Positions 1 to 11,945 of a stretch of DNA of 64,000 bases are shown here, piece after piece (position 1 is the stretch's first letter; each line of letters begins with the position of its first letter). The DNA is from Ailurus styani (taxonomy: Eukaryota > Chordata > Mammalia > Carnivora > Ailuridae). Below the pieces are notes generated by a model that was not told where the DNA came from, did no database searches, and saw only the letters and a program-made list of their open reading frames with translations. The stretch spans positions 1,386,896 through 1,450,895 of the forward strand of contig LNAC01000163.1 of the NCBI GenBank assembly GCA_002007465.1. Reading direction: 5' to 3'. The translations under genes were made by a program, and so were the position numbers.

Positions 1-1016
1 CTAACAGCAGCAAAGTGTTTTCAATTAGACACCCTGCTGGGTTTGCATTAATGAATGTCTAAGATCACTTCCTTCATTTGAATACAGAGAATGTGCCAAA
101 TTTTTACAAACCTTTCTCTTAAATTAGGAGGCAATTGGCTTCTAACTTTGTTTACATTATTAACCTACTTAGCAAGCACTATCTTTATGCATACTTTCTG
201 TACCAATAAATATATCCTAGGATATCTATAAATATTCACATCTTATATAATATAAACAGTAGTACACATGTCTATCAACTCTGTTCATACAGACATTTAT
301 ATTATTTTAAAAGTAAACACATGTTCATTGAACACATACACATTTGTAATTAGGGAGAGCTAAGTCACTCCCAAGTCATTCTTGCACATAATGTGGAAAT
401 CTCGTGGCTACACCCTCCAACTGCAAGTGAGAGGGGCTCCCACCCTCTGCTTCTGTCCTGCTGGACACATCTCGGCCACTTCTGCCTAATCTCACAAGCA
501 TTCACACCACATTCATATTTGATGCTTTGGAAGGAATATAAGGAAAGCCCCAAGAGGAGACAATATAAGGTGATTCAAAGGACAAAGCCCTGGTGATGGA
601 TAGATAAGAAGTTTGATGCAACTTAGGTTTGAGAGTTTGCTCTATGATGAACCTCATTTTCACACTCAATAAATCTCTCTGTGTGTCTGAAGAAGTTGCA
701 GGCAACTCCCAAGAGGCTTTTTTTATGTCTAAAATATATATTTTAGCTCCACAAAGTGTGTGAATTAAAGTGAGTGTTGGATTCTTATGATTTAGCTTCA
801 GCTTCACATTTTGATCCTTAATCAGCTCAGAAGCTAGTATGACCTAAACACCCTGTGTCTCCATCCAATGGCATGTCAGGAAGCTTAACTGTGAGCTCAG
901 CTCCATTGTGGACTCAGTCTGGGAGATTCAGCCAAGTTAGGGCTTGCTTTTCCCAACTGCAACTGCATATAAGACTCTTCTAGCCCACTGCACAGATACA
1001 TCTATGTAAAAAAAAA

Positions 1017-1190
1017 TATATGTGTGTGTGTGTGTGTGTGTGTATATATACACACATAAAATATATAATGTATGTATTGTATATATAATACATAGTATAT
1101 AATGTATGTATTGTGTGTATATTATATAGGTATATATGTATAATGTATACATAATACATAATGTATATATAATATATGATGTTATTTGTG
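1017..1190. repeat. (TG)n/(TA)n microsatellite
   Basis: Alternating tatatgtgtg...tatatacaca followed by imperfect TATG/TATA repeats. Alternating purine-pyrimidine, so a candidate Z-DNA and hairpin former. Minus-strand frame here is low-complexity only. Confidence 0.9.
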
Positions 1191-1624
1191 GCTTGAACTC
1201 AGATATTTTGTCAGAATCCATTAATATTTTTCAAACTCAAGAACTGCAGTTAACGGCATTTTATTAGGAAGCTGCTACCTAAAAAAAATGCCAAATGACA
1301 GAAAATTCAAACAGTGCCAACCAAAACAAGACCTATCAACGTTTCCTTAAATTATATTTGAACTGGGTTTTTTTTTTCTATGCATGATTTAAAGATATAA
1401 AATTAATGGAGGTGACTCTATTGGTGAATAAGAATGTAAGTGAATATAGGCATATAAAATCTGTATCTCCTATGATTTATATGTTTAAAATGATGACCAA
1501 TCCTGAGGGTCACACATATGAACCTTCTTCATATGTATGTATGTATTAACTTTATAATAAGACCCCTGGTATAGTGTCAGGGACAGGAATTGAAAATAGC
1601 ATCAATAAATAATAATGATAATAA

Positions 1625-1828
1625 CATTTGTTGGATACCACCCATGTTGCAGGGATTGTGCTAACTGCTAACTGCTCTACATGGATTTTTCTCATTTAAA
1701 TTTTACTGCATCCATACAGATAGGAAATGGGGCTAAAAGAAGTTAGGCAACTTGTCCAAGGCCATCTAATTAATAAACGGCATAGGCAGGATTCATACCG
1801 AACAAAATCTGACTTATTATTCTTACTC
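1625..1828 (-). mobile_element. MIR fragment
   Basis: 'gttaggcaacttgtccaagg ccatctaattaataaacggc' fits antisense MIR core. Confidence 0.7.
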
Positions 1829-1879
1829 AGTGTTTCATTGTCACATGCGGTAAGAATGTTCTGAATACAACCTGATGTA

Positions 1880-2080
1880 TTTTTTTTAAGATTTTATTTA
1901 TTTGAGAGAGAGAGAGAGAGAGAGCACAAGTGGGGGGAAGGGCAGTGGGAGAGGGAGAGGCAGACTCCCCACTGAGCAGGGAGCCTGACATGGGGGCCAA
2001 TCCCAGGACCCTGAGATCATAAACTGAGCCAAAGTCAGACACCCCGAACAGACTGAGCCACCCACACGCCCCCCCACCCC
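1880..2080 (-). mobile_element. CAN-SINE
   Basis: T-run, 'aagattttatttatttgaga', (GA)n, then 'gactgagccacccacacgcc': a complete antisense SINE with CpG decay and a C-rich end. No clear target duplication. Confidence 0.9.
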
Positions 2081-3364
2081 AAACCGCGTGTATTTTAAGT
2101 AGTCCTTTCCCCACCCCTGGACTTCGTCTGGGAGAGCCGCTCACACACAAAGGTGACTCAGGGGCAGGGACTGCTGCCGAGGCAGTGGCATTTGAATTTG
2201 TGCACACGGTTCCTCTGGGATGAGGAAGTGAGAACACACAGATCCAGGAAGGATTTACTCCCACTCAACCCTCACCACCGTCATTGCTAACGCCCTACCC
2301 AGAGAAGTGTTGCCGCAGGAATATGCCCTTCTGAGCACTTGGTAAACGAAGGGTGAGTTATTTATCCACACAGTGTCTCCCCCAGCACTGCCGTGGTGCC
2401 GCCTTTACAGCCTCAGATGCTGCCACTCCTGTGACATGGCAGCTTCTCCTGGCTGCAGTTAGGGGTTTCCAAAGGACGCTGTTGTGCCCAGGTATGAGCC
2501 CTGGTGCTAATTAATCTCTGGGAAATTCCCTCAAACTGTTACTCCACTCTACCTGCAGCTCCGCTGTACTCACATCAGTTCTACTCAGAGACAAGAGAGA
2601 CTAAATCAGTCTCTGTTCATCAAGATATTGTTTATACTGTTGAAAGGCTAGAAATAATCTCTAGTCATTAAGAGGAGATTGGCTAAAGTAGGGCACATTC
2701 TTGCACCGAAATACAATGTTGCTGTTAAAAAAATGAGCTAGTTATATAGTCAAGTTTTAAAAAAGTAGATTATACAAAATAAGCATATAAAATAAGACAA
2801 TCTGTAAAAACATGCTGGTAACATTTTTAGTTTTACTGAATTGGCACCATTGTACAAGGGTTGCTCACCACTAGAATACAGTGATATCGGGGGTATGTCA
2901 ACTCTTTCTTCCTGGCACAGGTCTTGAAATTCTCCCAACAGCCATTTCTTTGTATAGGAAATTTTCCTCCAAGTGGCTCCTATGTAATACTGCATATATT
3001 TCAAGATAAGACAAATGTTCCCTGAAAGAGGTGATACTTCTGTTAGTTTCCTATATGGCTTATTAATTTAGATAACTCTACTTACATAGAGAGCAAGGAA
3101 AATATGTAGCATTGGACCGTTTGGTGAATTTTAGGGAGAAGACACCAACCATCAAATCTGCCAAAATATTCAAAGGAGGAGGCAGCCAGCCTAGCTTGCT
3201 GCCAAGACTCAGTTTCCCCTCACTCTTGACTTCTAAGAGCTGAGGCCACTTTTTTCTCATGTTCAGACACAGGCCTCTTCCATACCTTTCCCCCCACAGG
3301 CTCAGAAACCAATCCCATTCTCATTCAGGGAGAATTTAATATGCCCTGTCTAGATCTTTTCCCC

Positions 3365-3735
3365 TCAGAAGTGAGGTCCAAGGACCAGCAATGTTAGCGT
3401 CTCCAGGGGCTTATTAGAAATGCAGATTCTGGGCGCCTGGGTGGCTCAGTGGGTTAAAGCCTCTGCCTTCGGCTCAGGTCATGATCTCAGGGTCCTGGGA
3501 TGGAGCCACGCATCGGGCTCTCTGCTCCGTGGGGAGGCTGCTTCCTCCTCTCTCTCTGCCTGCCTCTCTGCCTACTTGTAATCTCTCTCTCTGTGTCAAA
3601 TAAATAAATAAAATCTTTTTTAAAAAATGCAGATTCTCAGGCCCTGCTCCAATCCTGCTGAACCAGAATCTGCATTTTTACGAGATCCCTAGGTGTTTTG
3701 TTTCTGTAATACAATTGGAGAAGCATCACTGTTGG
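3365..3735 (+). mobile_element. MER5-type DNA transposon remnant split by a SINE
   Basis: 'ggtccaaggaccagcaatgt', 'ttattagaaatgcagattct' [SINE] 'caggccctgctccaa' and 'gaaccagaatctgcattttt' follow the order of a MER5A-like non-autonomous hAT element. Confidence 0.75.
3431..3624 (+). mobile_element. CAN-SINE (young, mustelid-type)
   Basis: Head 'gggcgcctgggtggctcagt', body with the 'gggttaaagcctctgcc' segment, tail (taaa)n. Perfect 13-bp duplication aaatgcagattct at 3418-3430 and 3625-3637. Inserted into a MER5-like element. Confidence 0.97.
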
Positions 3736-4489
3736 TCAGTTCCCACTTGACCCAGCATCTGGTCACTTTGCTGCTGACCCCACTTTTACCTTTCACCTCC
3801 AGTCAGGGACGTGTTCCAGGACTAAAGTCCACATCCATCTTAGAATTAGTGTCATGTTAATTTCAAGGTTCTAGTAACTTCTAGCTCTGGTCCTCTCCCA
3901 ACATCTGGGAGATCCTTTGGCTCCGAGCCCCAACTGGCCAGTTACAATGTTAGCCCAGCTGGTAAACATCTTGGATAATGAACCAATGCAGTTTTGTTCT
4001 TCATTGTCCACCTGCCTCACCATCACACTGGTCTGCACTACTTTGTGCCTTCTAGCCAAACCAGCAACACACCAGTCCATCATTAAACAATTTCAGAAAA
4101 GACTCCCTGGTCTCTCTTACCAGCCTGCTGTCAACACAAAGAAGCTCTTTGTGTTGCTTCTTAACCCGTTTTACTCTTGTTCTTTCCTCTGTGCAGATAG
4201 TAACCAGTTTATCAGCTTCTTCTTTGAACCACGATTAACCCATTTCTTACATCTCCTGAATCACTTGACAAACCATTGTTTCCGGCCTATCCAGAGGAAT
4301 GAAAGGTGCTCCCTGCATTCACATCACGTTACCATAGGCATGCTCTTGCACAAGTTCTTAGCTACAACAGAGTACTGAAAGAAGGAAAGGTATTACATAG
4401 AGGAAACTCAAGCTTTTATCCCAACCCAGCGATTTTCTTTTCACTTTTCATTCTTGTAGAAAATGACCATTTTGCTTCTCTGATATGAC

Positions 4490-4690
4490 AAATAATAATG
4501 GCACAAACCATGTGTAAAGCACTCCATTGTCTCTAGATGTTTCAGGCCAGCACCTCAATGTAGACCCTACATCTCTGCAACAGGAAAGGCCTTTAAATAG
4601 GAGAGAAGACAGAGGCTAAGAAGAGTTAAGTCATTTTTTTCCCGAAGTCCAAGCTGCTGCTTAAACCCCTCACTTCCTAATTTCAGATCA
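4490..4690 (-). mobile_element. MIR fragment
   Basis: 'tgtgtaaagcactccattgt' to 'agaggctaagaagagttaag' in antisense MIR order. Confidence 0.6.
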
Positions 4691-5294
4691 CGATTTCAGT
4701 ACAGGATGCTGCCTCATATAAACCATATTCAGAAATGTATTAAGCAGACAAGGGTAGGAATACTTGTGGCTCCCAAAGCTTTGCTCAGCATTTCTGGAAT
4801 GCAATTTGAGGAAAATAATTGTCAGAACAAATAAGAAGTTCATAATACATCTATTTACTGCTTAATGTAGATCTAGTATTTGTGAATTACCTTAGGTTTT
4901 TGGATGGTTTGAGCTTCCAGAAAGCTGAGTATTTTGCAGGTCACATAATGAAATCAAGCAGCCAGTTTACTGAGAGCCAATCTGAAGTCCAAGAATGCAC
5001 GATATATTTTGCTTTGTGTCATGTACCAAATGACTAATAGGCAGCAGGGGCTTTCGGGGTTATAATTTTAGCCCAAGGTTCTGGTAACTACATGAAATCC
5101 TTGAGTGGTTTATGATATCATAAGGTGAAATTATAGCTCTCCATGGGCAAGAGTTGTTGAAATGCTTTCAGCCACTGAGTACCATAACTAGCCTGTTCTC
5201 TATAGCAATTATAGGAAAAACTATATTAAATGCCTAGTCATATTGACTAGTGACTTTAAATATAGAAATTATTTTTTTAAATGAGAATGGCAGG

Positions 5295-5600
5295 CAGGCA
5301 ATTCATTCATCCATACATTCCACAAATAGGCACAAGCCACCTTATAACTACCACTAAGACAAAGGCTGGGGTTACAGCAGTTGACCAGTCAGTCCTTCCC
5401 TCTGAGAACTTTTATTTTAGCAGAGGAATCCGACATTAAACAACAATAACTCTGGGATAAATGTTATGATGATGAATAGAGTATTAAACATGCCGATGTA
5501 TTAACAGGAACCTGACCAACTGGGAAGGGAGGGACACAATCAGAGAAAGCCTCCTCGAGGAAGTAAACGGAACTAAACTCTGTATGATGAGTCAGAATTA
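5295..5600 (-). mobile_element. L2 fragment
   Basis: 'attcattcatccatacattc', 'ggggttacagcagttgacca' and 'agagaaagcctcctcgagga' in antisense L2 order. Confidence 0.65.
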
Positions 5601-5769
5601 TAAAGGATAAGAAGAGGAGAAAGCTTTTCCTTAACAACCACATACTGAAAGTAAGATATTGAGACCTTGAAAGGAAGGCACAGAAATCTAACCTCCCTCC
5701 AAATGGTAGGAACAGCTGTGTGCATATGCTAGAGGAAAAAGTGAGAGAGAATCAGAAAATAATGACCTT

Positions 5770-6130
5770 GAGCACATTGTGAGATAAGTCACACAGAGAA
5801 AGACAAGTACTGAATGATAACACTTATGTGTGGTATCTAAAAAAGTCAAACTCGTAGAAAACAGTAATTGGTGGTTACCAGGGGATGGGGGTAGGGGAAT
5901 AACTTGATGTTTTTAAAGGGTGCAAACTTGCAACAAGCAGTAAATAAGCCATAGGGATCTAATGTATAGTATGATCTGGGTAACAGTATTGTATTGTAAC
6001 TATATAATATGATAAATATCACTGTAGTGGCGATCATTACAACATATAAATGTATCTCAAAGTAACACACTGTACACATTAAATTTAAACCATTTTGCAT
6101 GTCAAGTATATTTGCTAAGAAAGAAAATGA
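5770..6130 (+). mobile_element. L1 3' end fragment (older subfamily)
   Basis: Contains the L1 landmarks 'gataagtcacacagagaaag', 'acttatgtgtggtatctaaa' and 'ggtggttaccaggggatggg', in L1 order, in sense. Confidence 0.75.
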
Positions 6131-6139
6131 ATGCAGTAT

Positions 6140-6315
6140 AGAAGAATATATATATACATATTTCTCATGACATATATACACATGCAAATATTATATGCAT
6201 ATATATTCTATATAATGTATATATATGTGATATGTGTGTATATGAGAAATAGTTTATATTATCTAATATATATGGACATTTGCTTTGTGTGTAGAGATGT
6301 ATATGTGTACATGTA
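6140..6315. repeat. Imperfect (TA)/(TATG) low-complexity tract
   Basis: AT-rich alternating sequence immediately after an L1 3' end, probably grown from its tail. Confidence 0.75.
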
Positions 6316-6358
6316 TGTGCACCAGAGCAGAATTTGCAATGAGAAAACACCAGGCCAT

Positions 6359-6554
6359 TTTTTTTTTAAAGATTTTATTTATTTATTTCACAGAGGGAGA
6401 GAGATCACAAGGAGGCAGAGAGGCAGGCAGAGAGAGGGGGAAGCAGGCTCCCCGCTGAGCAGGGAGCCCGATGCGGGCCTCGATCCCAGGACCCTGAGAT
6501 CATGACCTGAGCCGAAAGCAGAGGCTTTAACCCACTGAGCCACCCAGGCGCCCC
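6359..6554 (-). mobile_element. CAN-SINE (young)
   Basis: Antisense full-length SINE ending 'gccacccaggcgcccc'; duplication caccaggccattttt starts at 6348 and again at about 6554. Confidence 0.96.
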
Positions 6555-6639
6555 ACCAGGCCATTTTTTATAAAATGCCTCATCTCCAGTTGCAAAAGAA
6601 AAGAATAATATTCAAAGACTATAGAGATAATACTCAAGG

Positions 6640-6765
6640 AGTAACTAATTAGGATGACAAAGTCAGATAAGATCACAAAATATTGTGTTGCCTGAAACTA
6701 ATATAACACCGTATGTTAACTATTTTGGAATTAAAATTAAAATAAAATATTGCATTGAATGGGAT
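6640..6765 (+). mobile_element. L1 3' terminal fragment
   Basis: 'cctgaaactaatataacacc gtatgttaac' followed by an A-rich end resembles the last 100 bases of an L1 3' UTR. Confidence 0.55.
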
Positions 6766-7371
6766 AATAGGTACAAGATTCTAGAAGAGATGACCAAGAG
6801 GTTAATTGATGCGAAACAGTCACCTAGTGAAGATGTCGTTCATTTTGGAGAATATAAAGTTCGCCACCAAATGGAATAGGCAGGGGAGAGTTACTGACTG
6901 CAGAAGTCCTTGCTCAACAATATTTCGATATCATTTCAAACAATTGAATTATATTATTATTTTCAGTGATAATATAATTTCCATTTGTATCACAGTTTAT
7001 GTATACATATTTTCTCATCTTGTGAGGGGATACATTGACAGTTTTAGCATAAATATAAATAAATCCTCTAGAGTCATACACACTAAATGAAAATTAGATA
7101 CAATAAAGATTGTATTTCAGAATATCAAATAATAGGTGGGAGGAAAAAGCAAATTCGAGACACAAACCAATAGGACAAAATACTTACTTAAACACATGCC
7201 CCAAGTTCTAAGTAGAAATCCTTAGATATAGGAAGTATTGGTTTTGATTTTATGGTAATTATTGGTAATTCTACTCCCTGAAAGTTGGTTTCACTTAAGA
7301 AAGTGACATTTTTATAGAAGAAGTCTCAACAATGTGCCATTTCCAAGAGGCACTTAAACCAGACCTGAGCT

Positions 7372-7544
7372 GGGGCACCTTGGTGGCTCAGGCTGTTAAG
7401 TGTCCAACTCTTGCTTTTCTGCTCAGGTCATGATCTGAGGGTTGTGAGATCAAACGCCACATTGAGTTCCACGCCAGGCATGAAGCCTGCTTAAGAATCT
7501 CTTTCTCCCTCTGCCCCTCCATCCTCTAAAAAAAGGGGGGGGGG
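7372..7544 (+). mobile_element. CAN-SINE (older), first copy
   Basis: Head 'ggggcaccttggtggctcag', ends in A7 and a 10-G run; short duplication ctgagct on both sides. Lies in the 634-bp segment repeated across the N at 7934. Confidence 0.9.
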
Positions 7545-8006
7545 CTGAGCTAAAAAATTAAAAGCTTGACTAATATAGATCAAAAAGCATAGAAATTATT
7601 TTTAAATGTGTTTTGTTATTACTTTAGAGTTCATCATAAATTTTAAAATAGTAAAAGTAACCTAAATATTTATTGCCTCTCTGAAAGCTGTGTGCCAATC
7701 AAGCATTACAATGAAACTCTGAAAACAAGTACTTTAACCGTATTGCAGTAAATGCTATAATATAGTTATATAAAGACAGAATCTAGCTGACCTCCGAGAC
7801 AAGTGTCCTATAATGACTGAAGTGTTAATAGCCATTCATACTTGGAATTTTTTATGCATTAATAATACTTGGAGTAAAAATGAACAGCATTTTCCAAATA
7901 CAATAACTCAAGAATAAATGGAAACATTTGTGCNAAAGTGACATTTTTATAGAAGAAGTCTCAACAATGTGCCATTTCCAAGAGGCACTTAAACCAGACC
8001 TGAGCT

Positions 8007-8177
8007 GGGGCACCTTGGTGGCTCAGGCTGTTAAGTGTCCAACTCTTGCTTTTCGGCTCAGGTCATGATCTGAGGGTTGTGAGATCAAACGCCACATTGA
8101 GCTCCACGCCAGGCATGAAGCCTGCTTAAGAATCTCTTTCTCCCTCTGCCCCTCCATCCTCTAAAAAAAGGGGGGGG
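8007..8177 (+). mobile_element. CAN-SINE, second copy (duplicated by assembly)
   Basis: Same element as 7372-7544, with two base differences and an 8-G rather than 10-G run. Probably the other allele rather than a second insertion. Confidence 0.85.
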
Positions 8178-8570
8178 CTGAGCTAAAAAATTAAAAGCTT
8201 GACTAATATAGATCAAAAAGCATAGAAATTATTTTTAAATGTGTTTTGTTATTACTTTAGAGTTCATCATAAATTTTAAAATAGTAAAAGTAACCTAAAT
8301 ATTTATTGCCTCTCTGAAAGCTGTGTGCCAATCAAGCATTACAATGAAACTCTGAAAACAAGTACTTTAACCGTATTGCAGTAAATGCTATAATATAGTT
8401 ATATAAAGACAGAATCTAGCTGACCTCCGAGACAAGTGTCCTATAATGACTGAAGTGTTAATAGCCATTCATACTTGGAATTTTTTATGCATTAATAATA
8501 CTTGGAGTAAAAATGAACAGCATTTTCCAAATACAATAACTCAAGAATAAATGGAAACATTTGTGCAAGT

Positions 8571-8702
8571 GTTTCATTTTTTTTTTTAAGATTTTATTTA
8601 TTTATTTGACACAGAGAGAGAGAGATTACAAGTAGGNGTTTCATTTTTTTTTTAAGATTTTATTTATTTATTTGACACAGAGAGAGAGAGATTACAAGTA
8701 GG
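8571..8702. repeat. 65-bp segment present twice around an N
   Basis: 8571-8636 and 8638-8702, both 'gtttcattttt...attacaagtagg', differ by one T in the T-run; N at 8637. Confidence 0.95.
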
Positions 8703-8848
8703 CAGAGAGGCAGGCAGAGAGACAGGGAGAGGAGGAAGCAGGCTCCCTGCTGAGCAGAGAGCCTGATGCGGGCCTCGATCCCAGGACCCTGAGATCATTA
8801 CCTGAGCCGAAAGCAGAGGCTTTAACCCACTGAGCCACCCAGGCGCCC
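8577..8848 (-). mobile_element. CAN-SINE containing an N join
   Basis: Antisense SINE ending 'cacccaggcgccc', duplication aagtgtttca before (from 8568) and after (from 8849). About 65 bases of its T-rich end are present twice around the N at 8637, so its true length is about 205. Confidence 0.93.
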
Positions 8849-9599
8849 AAGTGTTTCAATTTTTAAAATCACCTTGGGCTGAGTCAAACCATGGAAAATT
8901 TTAGCTCAAAGGAAAATTCTTCTTCCCCCCATCCCCCCCTAAAAAAAATCACAAGGATGTGAAAACGGGATTATAATGAAAGCCGTCTTGCAACATTAAC
9001 TGCAGTGTTCATTCCCCTAAAAGCCATAATTCATGGCTGTTCTACAGCCTTTTTCTTTCAGCAATTATGCAGATTAGAGGAAAGTTTGAATACATAAAAA
9101 CTAAATACTGATAGAAAACCAAGTCTCATAAAAGACACGTTTACTTGACTAGTTTGCAGTGAAGAAAAATAGAGCTCATCGGCCTGCCCCAGCCCCAGGT
9201 GTCCTGGTCCACGGAGATCAGGAAAAGCAGGAAAACTCCAGCCAGAGGGCGTTGCACTGCATTTCCTGCCTGGCATCCATAAGCACCTGGTGGTCAGTTG
9301 CATCCCTAGGGGACCATGCCTTGGGTGGGAGAGGGTGCTGGCAACTACTGGCTCTCTGGGGAATTCAGTGCAAAAATTCCTCTTCTAAACAGATAAGCTG
9401 CTGCAGAGACTACCTCAAGACTGTTTCTCCTCCTTTCGATTTCTTTTCTCTCTCTCTCTTCTTCTGAGGTTTACGAGTGACATGGAAGCATTTCATGAGA
9501 ATTGCCCCATGCCATTTTGATTATGTATTTCCAGAACCTAGTGCAGAGCCTGGCACTTGATAAACATTTGCCAAAAACCAGTGAAGGTTCTTTAAATTC

Positions 9600-9830
9600 T
9601 GTTTCTAGTCAGAAAACTTGCCTTTGAGTCTTGTCTCTGTTATATAATTGGACTTTGTGATCCTGGACAAGGTGCTTAAACTCTAAACCTCAAATTCCTC
9701 ACCTAAGAATTAGAAATGAAAATAATATGTACTCCTAGCGCTGTCCATAGGCATTTATGAGATAATGCATATGAAATCCCTGAGCAGAGTGCTGGCCTCT
9801 GACAATGTTCTGTGATTATTTGTTAAATCT
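9600..9830 (+). mobile_element. MIR fragment
   Basis: 'gactttgtgatcctggacaa ggtgcttaaactc', then 'tatgagataatgcatatgaa': sense MIR. Confidence 0.75.
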
Positions 9831-10194
9831 AAATTCCCCAGGGTTGTAGGTGACCAGAGGAATGAAGAAGGACAAATTATATCTAATAAAAGGGCTGAGG
9901 ATGTGCTCTAGTTAATTTTCTTAGACCTTTAACAGTAGACCAAGAGCAGATGGATCCTTGACTTCTCCAGGAAGAATTACAGTCAACATTCATGGCACTC
10001 AGGATTTATGCTTTGACATACATCTTTAAAATAAAGCCTGTGACCATTTTTAAATGGGAAGTCTCGGAAGAAGCCCAGAAGTATTACCAAGGAATATGAA
10101 ATTTATTTGTAGAATTTACAGACTTATGATAACCCTCCAAACAAGTAGCATAAATTTTAAAATCTGAAAGGAACACACGCACACACAATGAACT

Positions 10195-10345
10195 TTATTG
10201 TGCCCTCTCATTATCAGATAATAAATCAGCCAGCAAGTTATTCTCCGTGCTTAGAGTCTGTGGAAGATATAAAGAAGAATGCACATAATTTTTGTCCTCA
10301 GAAAATGTGTAATCAAGTTGGGATTAAAACAACACAGTAACATAG
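10195..10345 (-). mobile_element. L2 fragment, weak
   Basis: 'cagccagcaagttattctcc' through 'tttttgtcctcagaaaatgtg' resembles the antisense L2 3' region. Confidence 0.45.
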
Positions 10346-10493
10346 GAAAGGAAGTATGTTCACCATTAAGTACCCAGTGAGGATATTAGTATCCCAGACC
10401 ACCCTATCAGAAGTGGCCTCCCCACCTGACTTTCTATCTCATCATACCATCTTTTCTCTTCTCTTCCCTTTATCACTAATCTGCAATTATCTG

Positions 10494-10686
10494 TTTTTTT
10501 AAAAAAAGATTTTATTATTTGACAGAGAGAGGGATTACAAGTAGGCAGAGAGGCAGGCAGAGAGAGAGGAGGAAGCAGGCTCCCTGCTGAGCGGGGAGCA
10601 CGATGTGGGGCTCTATCCCAGGACCCTGAGATCATGACCTGAGCCAAAGGCAGAGGCTTTAACCCACTGAACCACCCAGGCACCCC
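10494..10686 (-). mobile_element. CAN-SINE, first of a tandem pair
   Basis: Antisense SINE ending 'aaccacccaggcacccc', immediately followed by another in the same orientation. Confidence 0.94.
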
Positions 10687-10697
10687 TGTTTTGTTTT

Positions 10698-10889
10698 GTT
10701 TTTTTAAATTTTTATTTGTTTGAGAGAGATTACGAGCACAAGCCAGGGAGGGGCAGAGGCAGAGGGAGAAGCAGGCTCCCCGCTGAGCAGGAAGCTCGGT
10801 CCCAGGACCCTGAGCTCAATCCCAGGACCCTAAGATCATGACCAGAGCCAAAGGCAGATGCTGAACCAACTGAGCCACCCAGGCTCCCC
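10698..10889 (-). mobile_element. CAN-SINE, second of a tandem pair
   Basis: Antisense, diverged subfamily with 'gagattacgagcacaagcca'; ends 'gagccacccaggctcccc'. Contains a short internal duplication of 'cccaggaccctga'. Confidence 0.92.
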
Positions 10890-11499
10890 TCTGGTTTGCT
10901 TTTCATTCTTTTTCTCTATAGTAGAGACCTAATATTAGTCCTAGTGACCGTCAACTAAGACACAGTGTGTATGATATCTATGTGCTCAATCAAGGAATTC
11001 TTGGTTCTTCCTATCATCTGACCCAGAGACCCTAACTGAGATGGCAGGCAAGACTAAATTAGAAATATACTTGAAAACTTTTAGCAAGAAATCATTCGTT
11101 TCTTCTTCCATGTTCTTTCTACCAACTCATATAATTCCAAAACTAATGATGAGGCATTGTGGTGGGTTCTAAAACAGTTCAAGGAAACTCATTTTCCCTT
11201 AAATACATTCCAAGTAAAAAACTAATCATGCCACACAGTGATTAGTGAAATAATAAAAATATGTAATAGGGAGAAGTAGCTCCCATGAGGATAGTTAAGT
11301 CTTTCTTAGAAGATCAGGGAGCCTTCTAAATGGAGATGTATCTAATCTGGATTTTCTAGGAAGACTAGGAAGAAAGGAAACGGGAACTCCAGACAGAGGT
11401 AATGTGTGCAAAGGCAAAATTGGGGTCACATGACATGAGCAATAGGCACAGAGACAGAAGATCTTAGTTAAATTTCTGGATCTTCATTTATAATTGTTA

Positions 11500-11945
11500 C
11501 CACTCTGTCAGTTCCCTCTTACTACAATAATACCATATAATAAATCACACAACATCAGTGGCATTCAATGGAAAACATTTACATGGCTCTCAAATTTGCC
11601 AGGTTCAGCAAATCGAGTCTGGGTTCACTTACATATTCAGGGGTCAGCTGTCTGTTGCCTGATCTGGGGTTACTTCAATACTTGGTAAGGTTAAACTTGG
11701 CTTTCTTCAACCTGTCTCATCCTCCAGCAGGCTAATCCAGGTATGTCCTTCTCATGGTGATAACAGAAGGCTATAGCACAAAACAGAGAGGTACCAGCAT
11801 TTTCCCAACACTGTGCTTACATCATTTCTGCTTACATTCCAGTGACCAAAGTAAGTCACCTGGCCAGAACCAGAGTCAAAGAGGGAGGGCACTCACAGTG
11901 ACATGGCAAAGGGAGGAATTGGAGCCGTGCATACAATGAATAGAC
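11500..11945 (+). mobile_element. Old interspersed repeat, family unassigned
   Basis: 'agtggcattcaatggaaaac', 'ttctcatggtgataacagaa', 'cattccagtgaccaaagtaa gtcacctggcc' resemble a recurrent mammalian repeat, but I cannot name the family with confidence. Confidence 0.4.

Larger units (their letters stand above)
7300..8566. repeat. 634-bp segment present twice around an N
   Basis: 7300-7933 and 7935-8566 match end to end; I see two substitutions and a two-base G-run difference. The N at 7934 joins them. Confidence 0.95.

Noticed and set aside
7300..8566. Tandem segmental duplication
   Set aside because: The single N at the junction and allele-like differences favour an assembly artefact.
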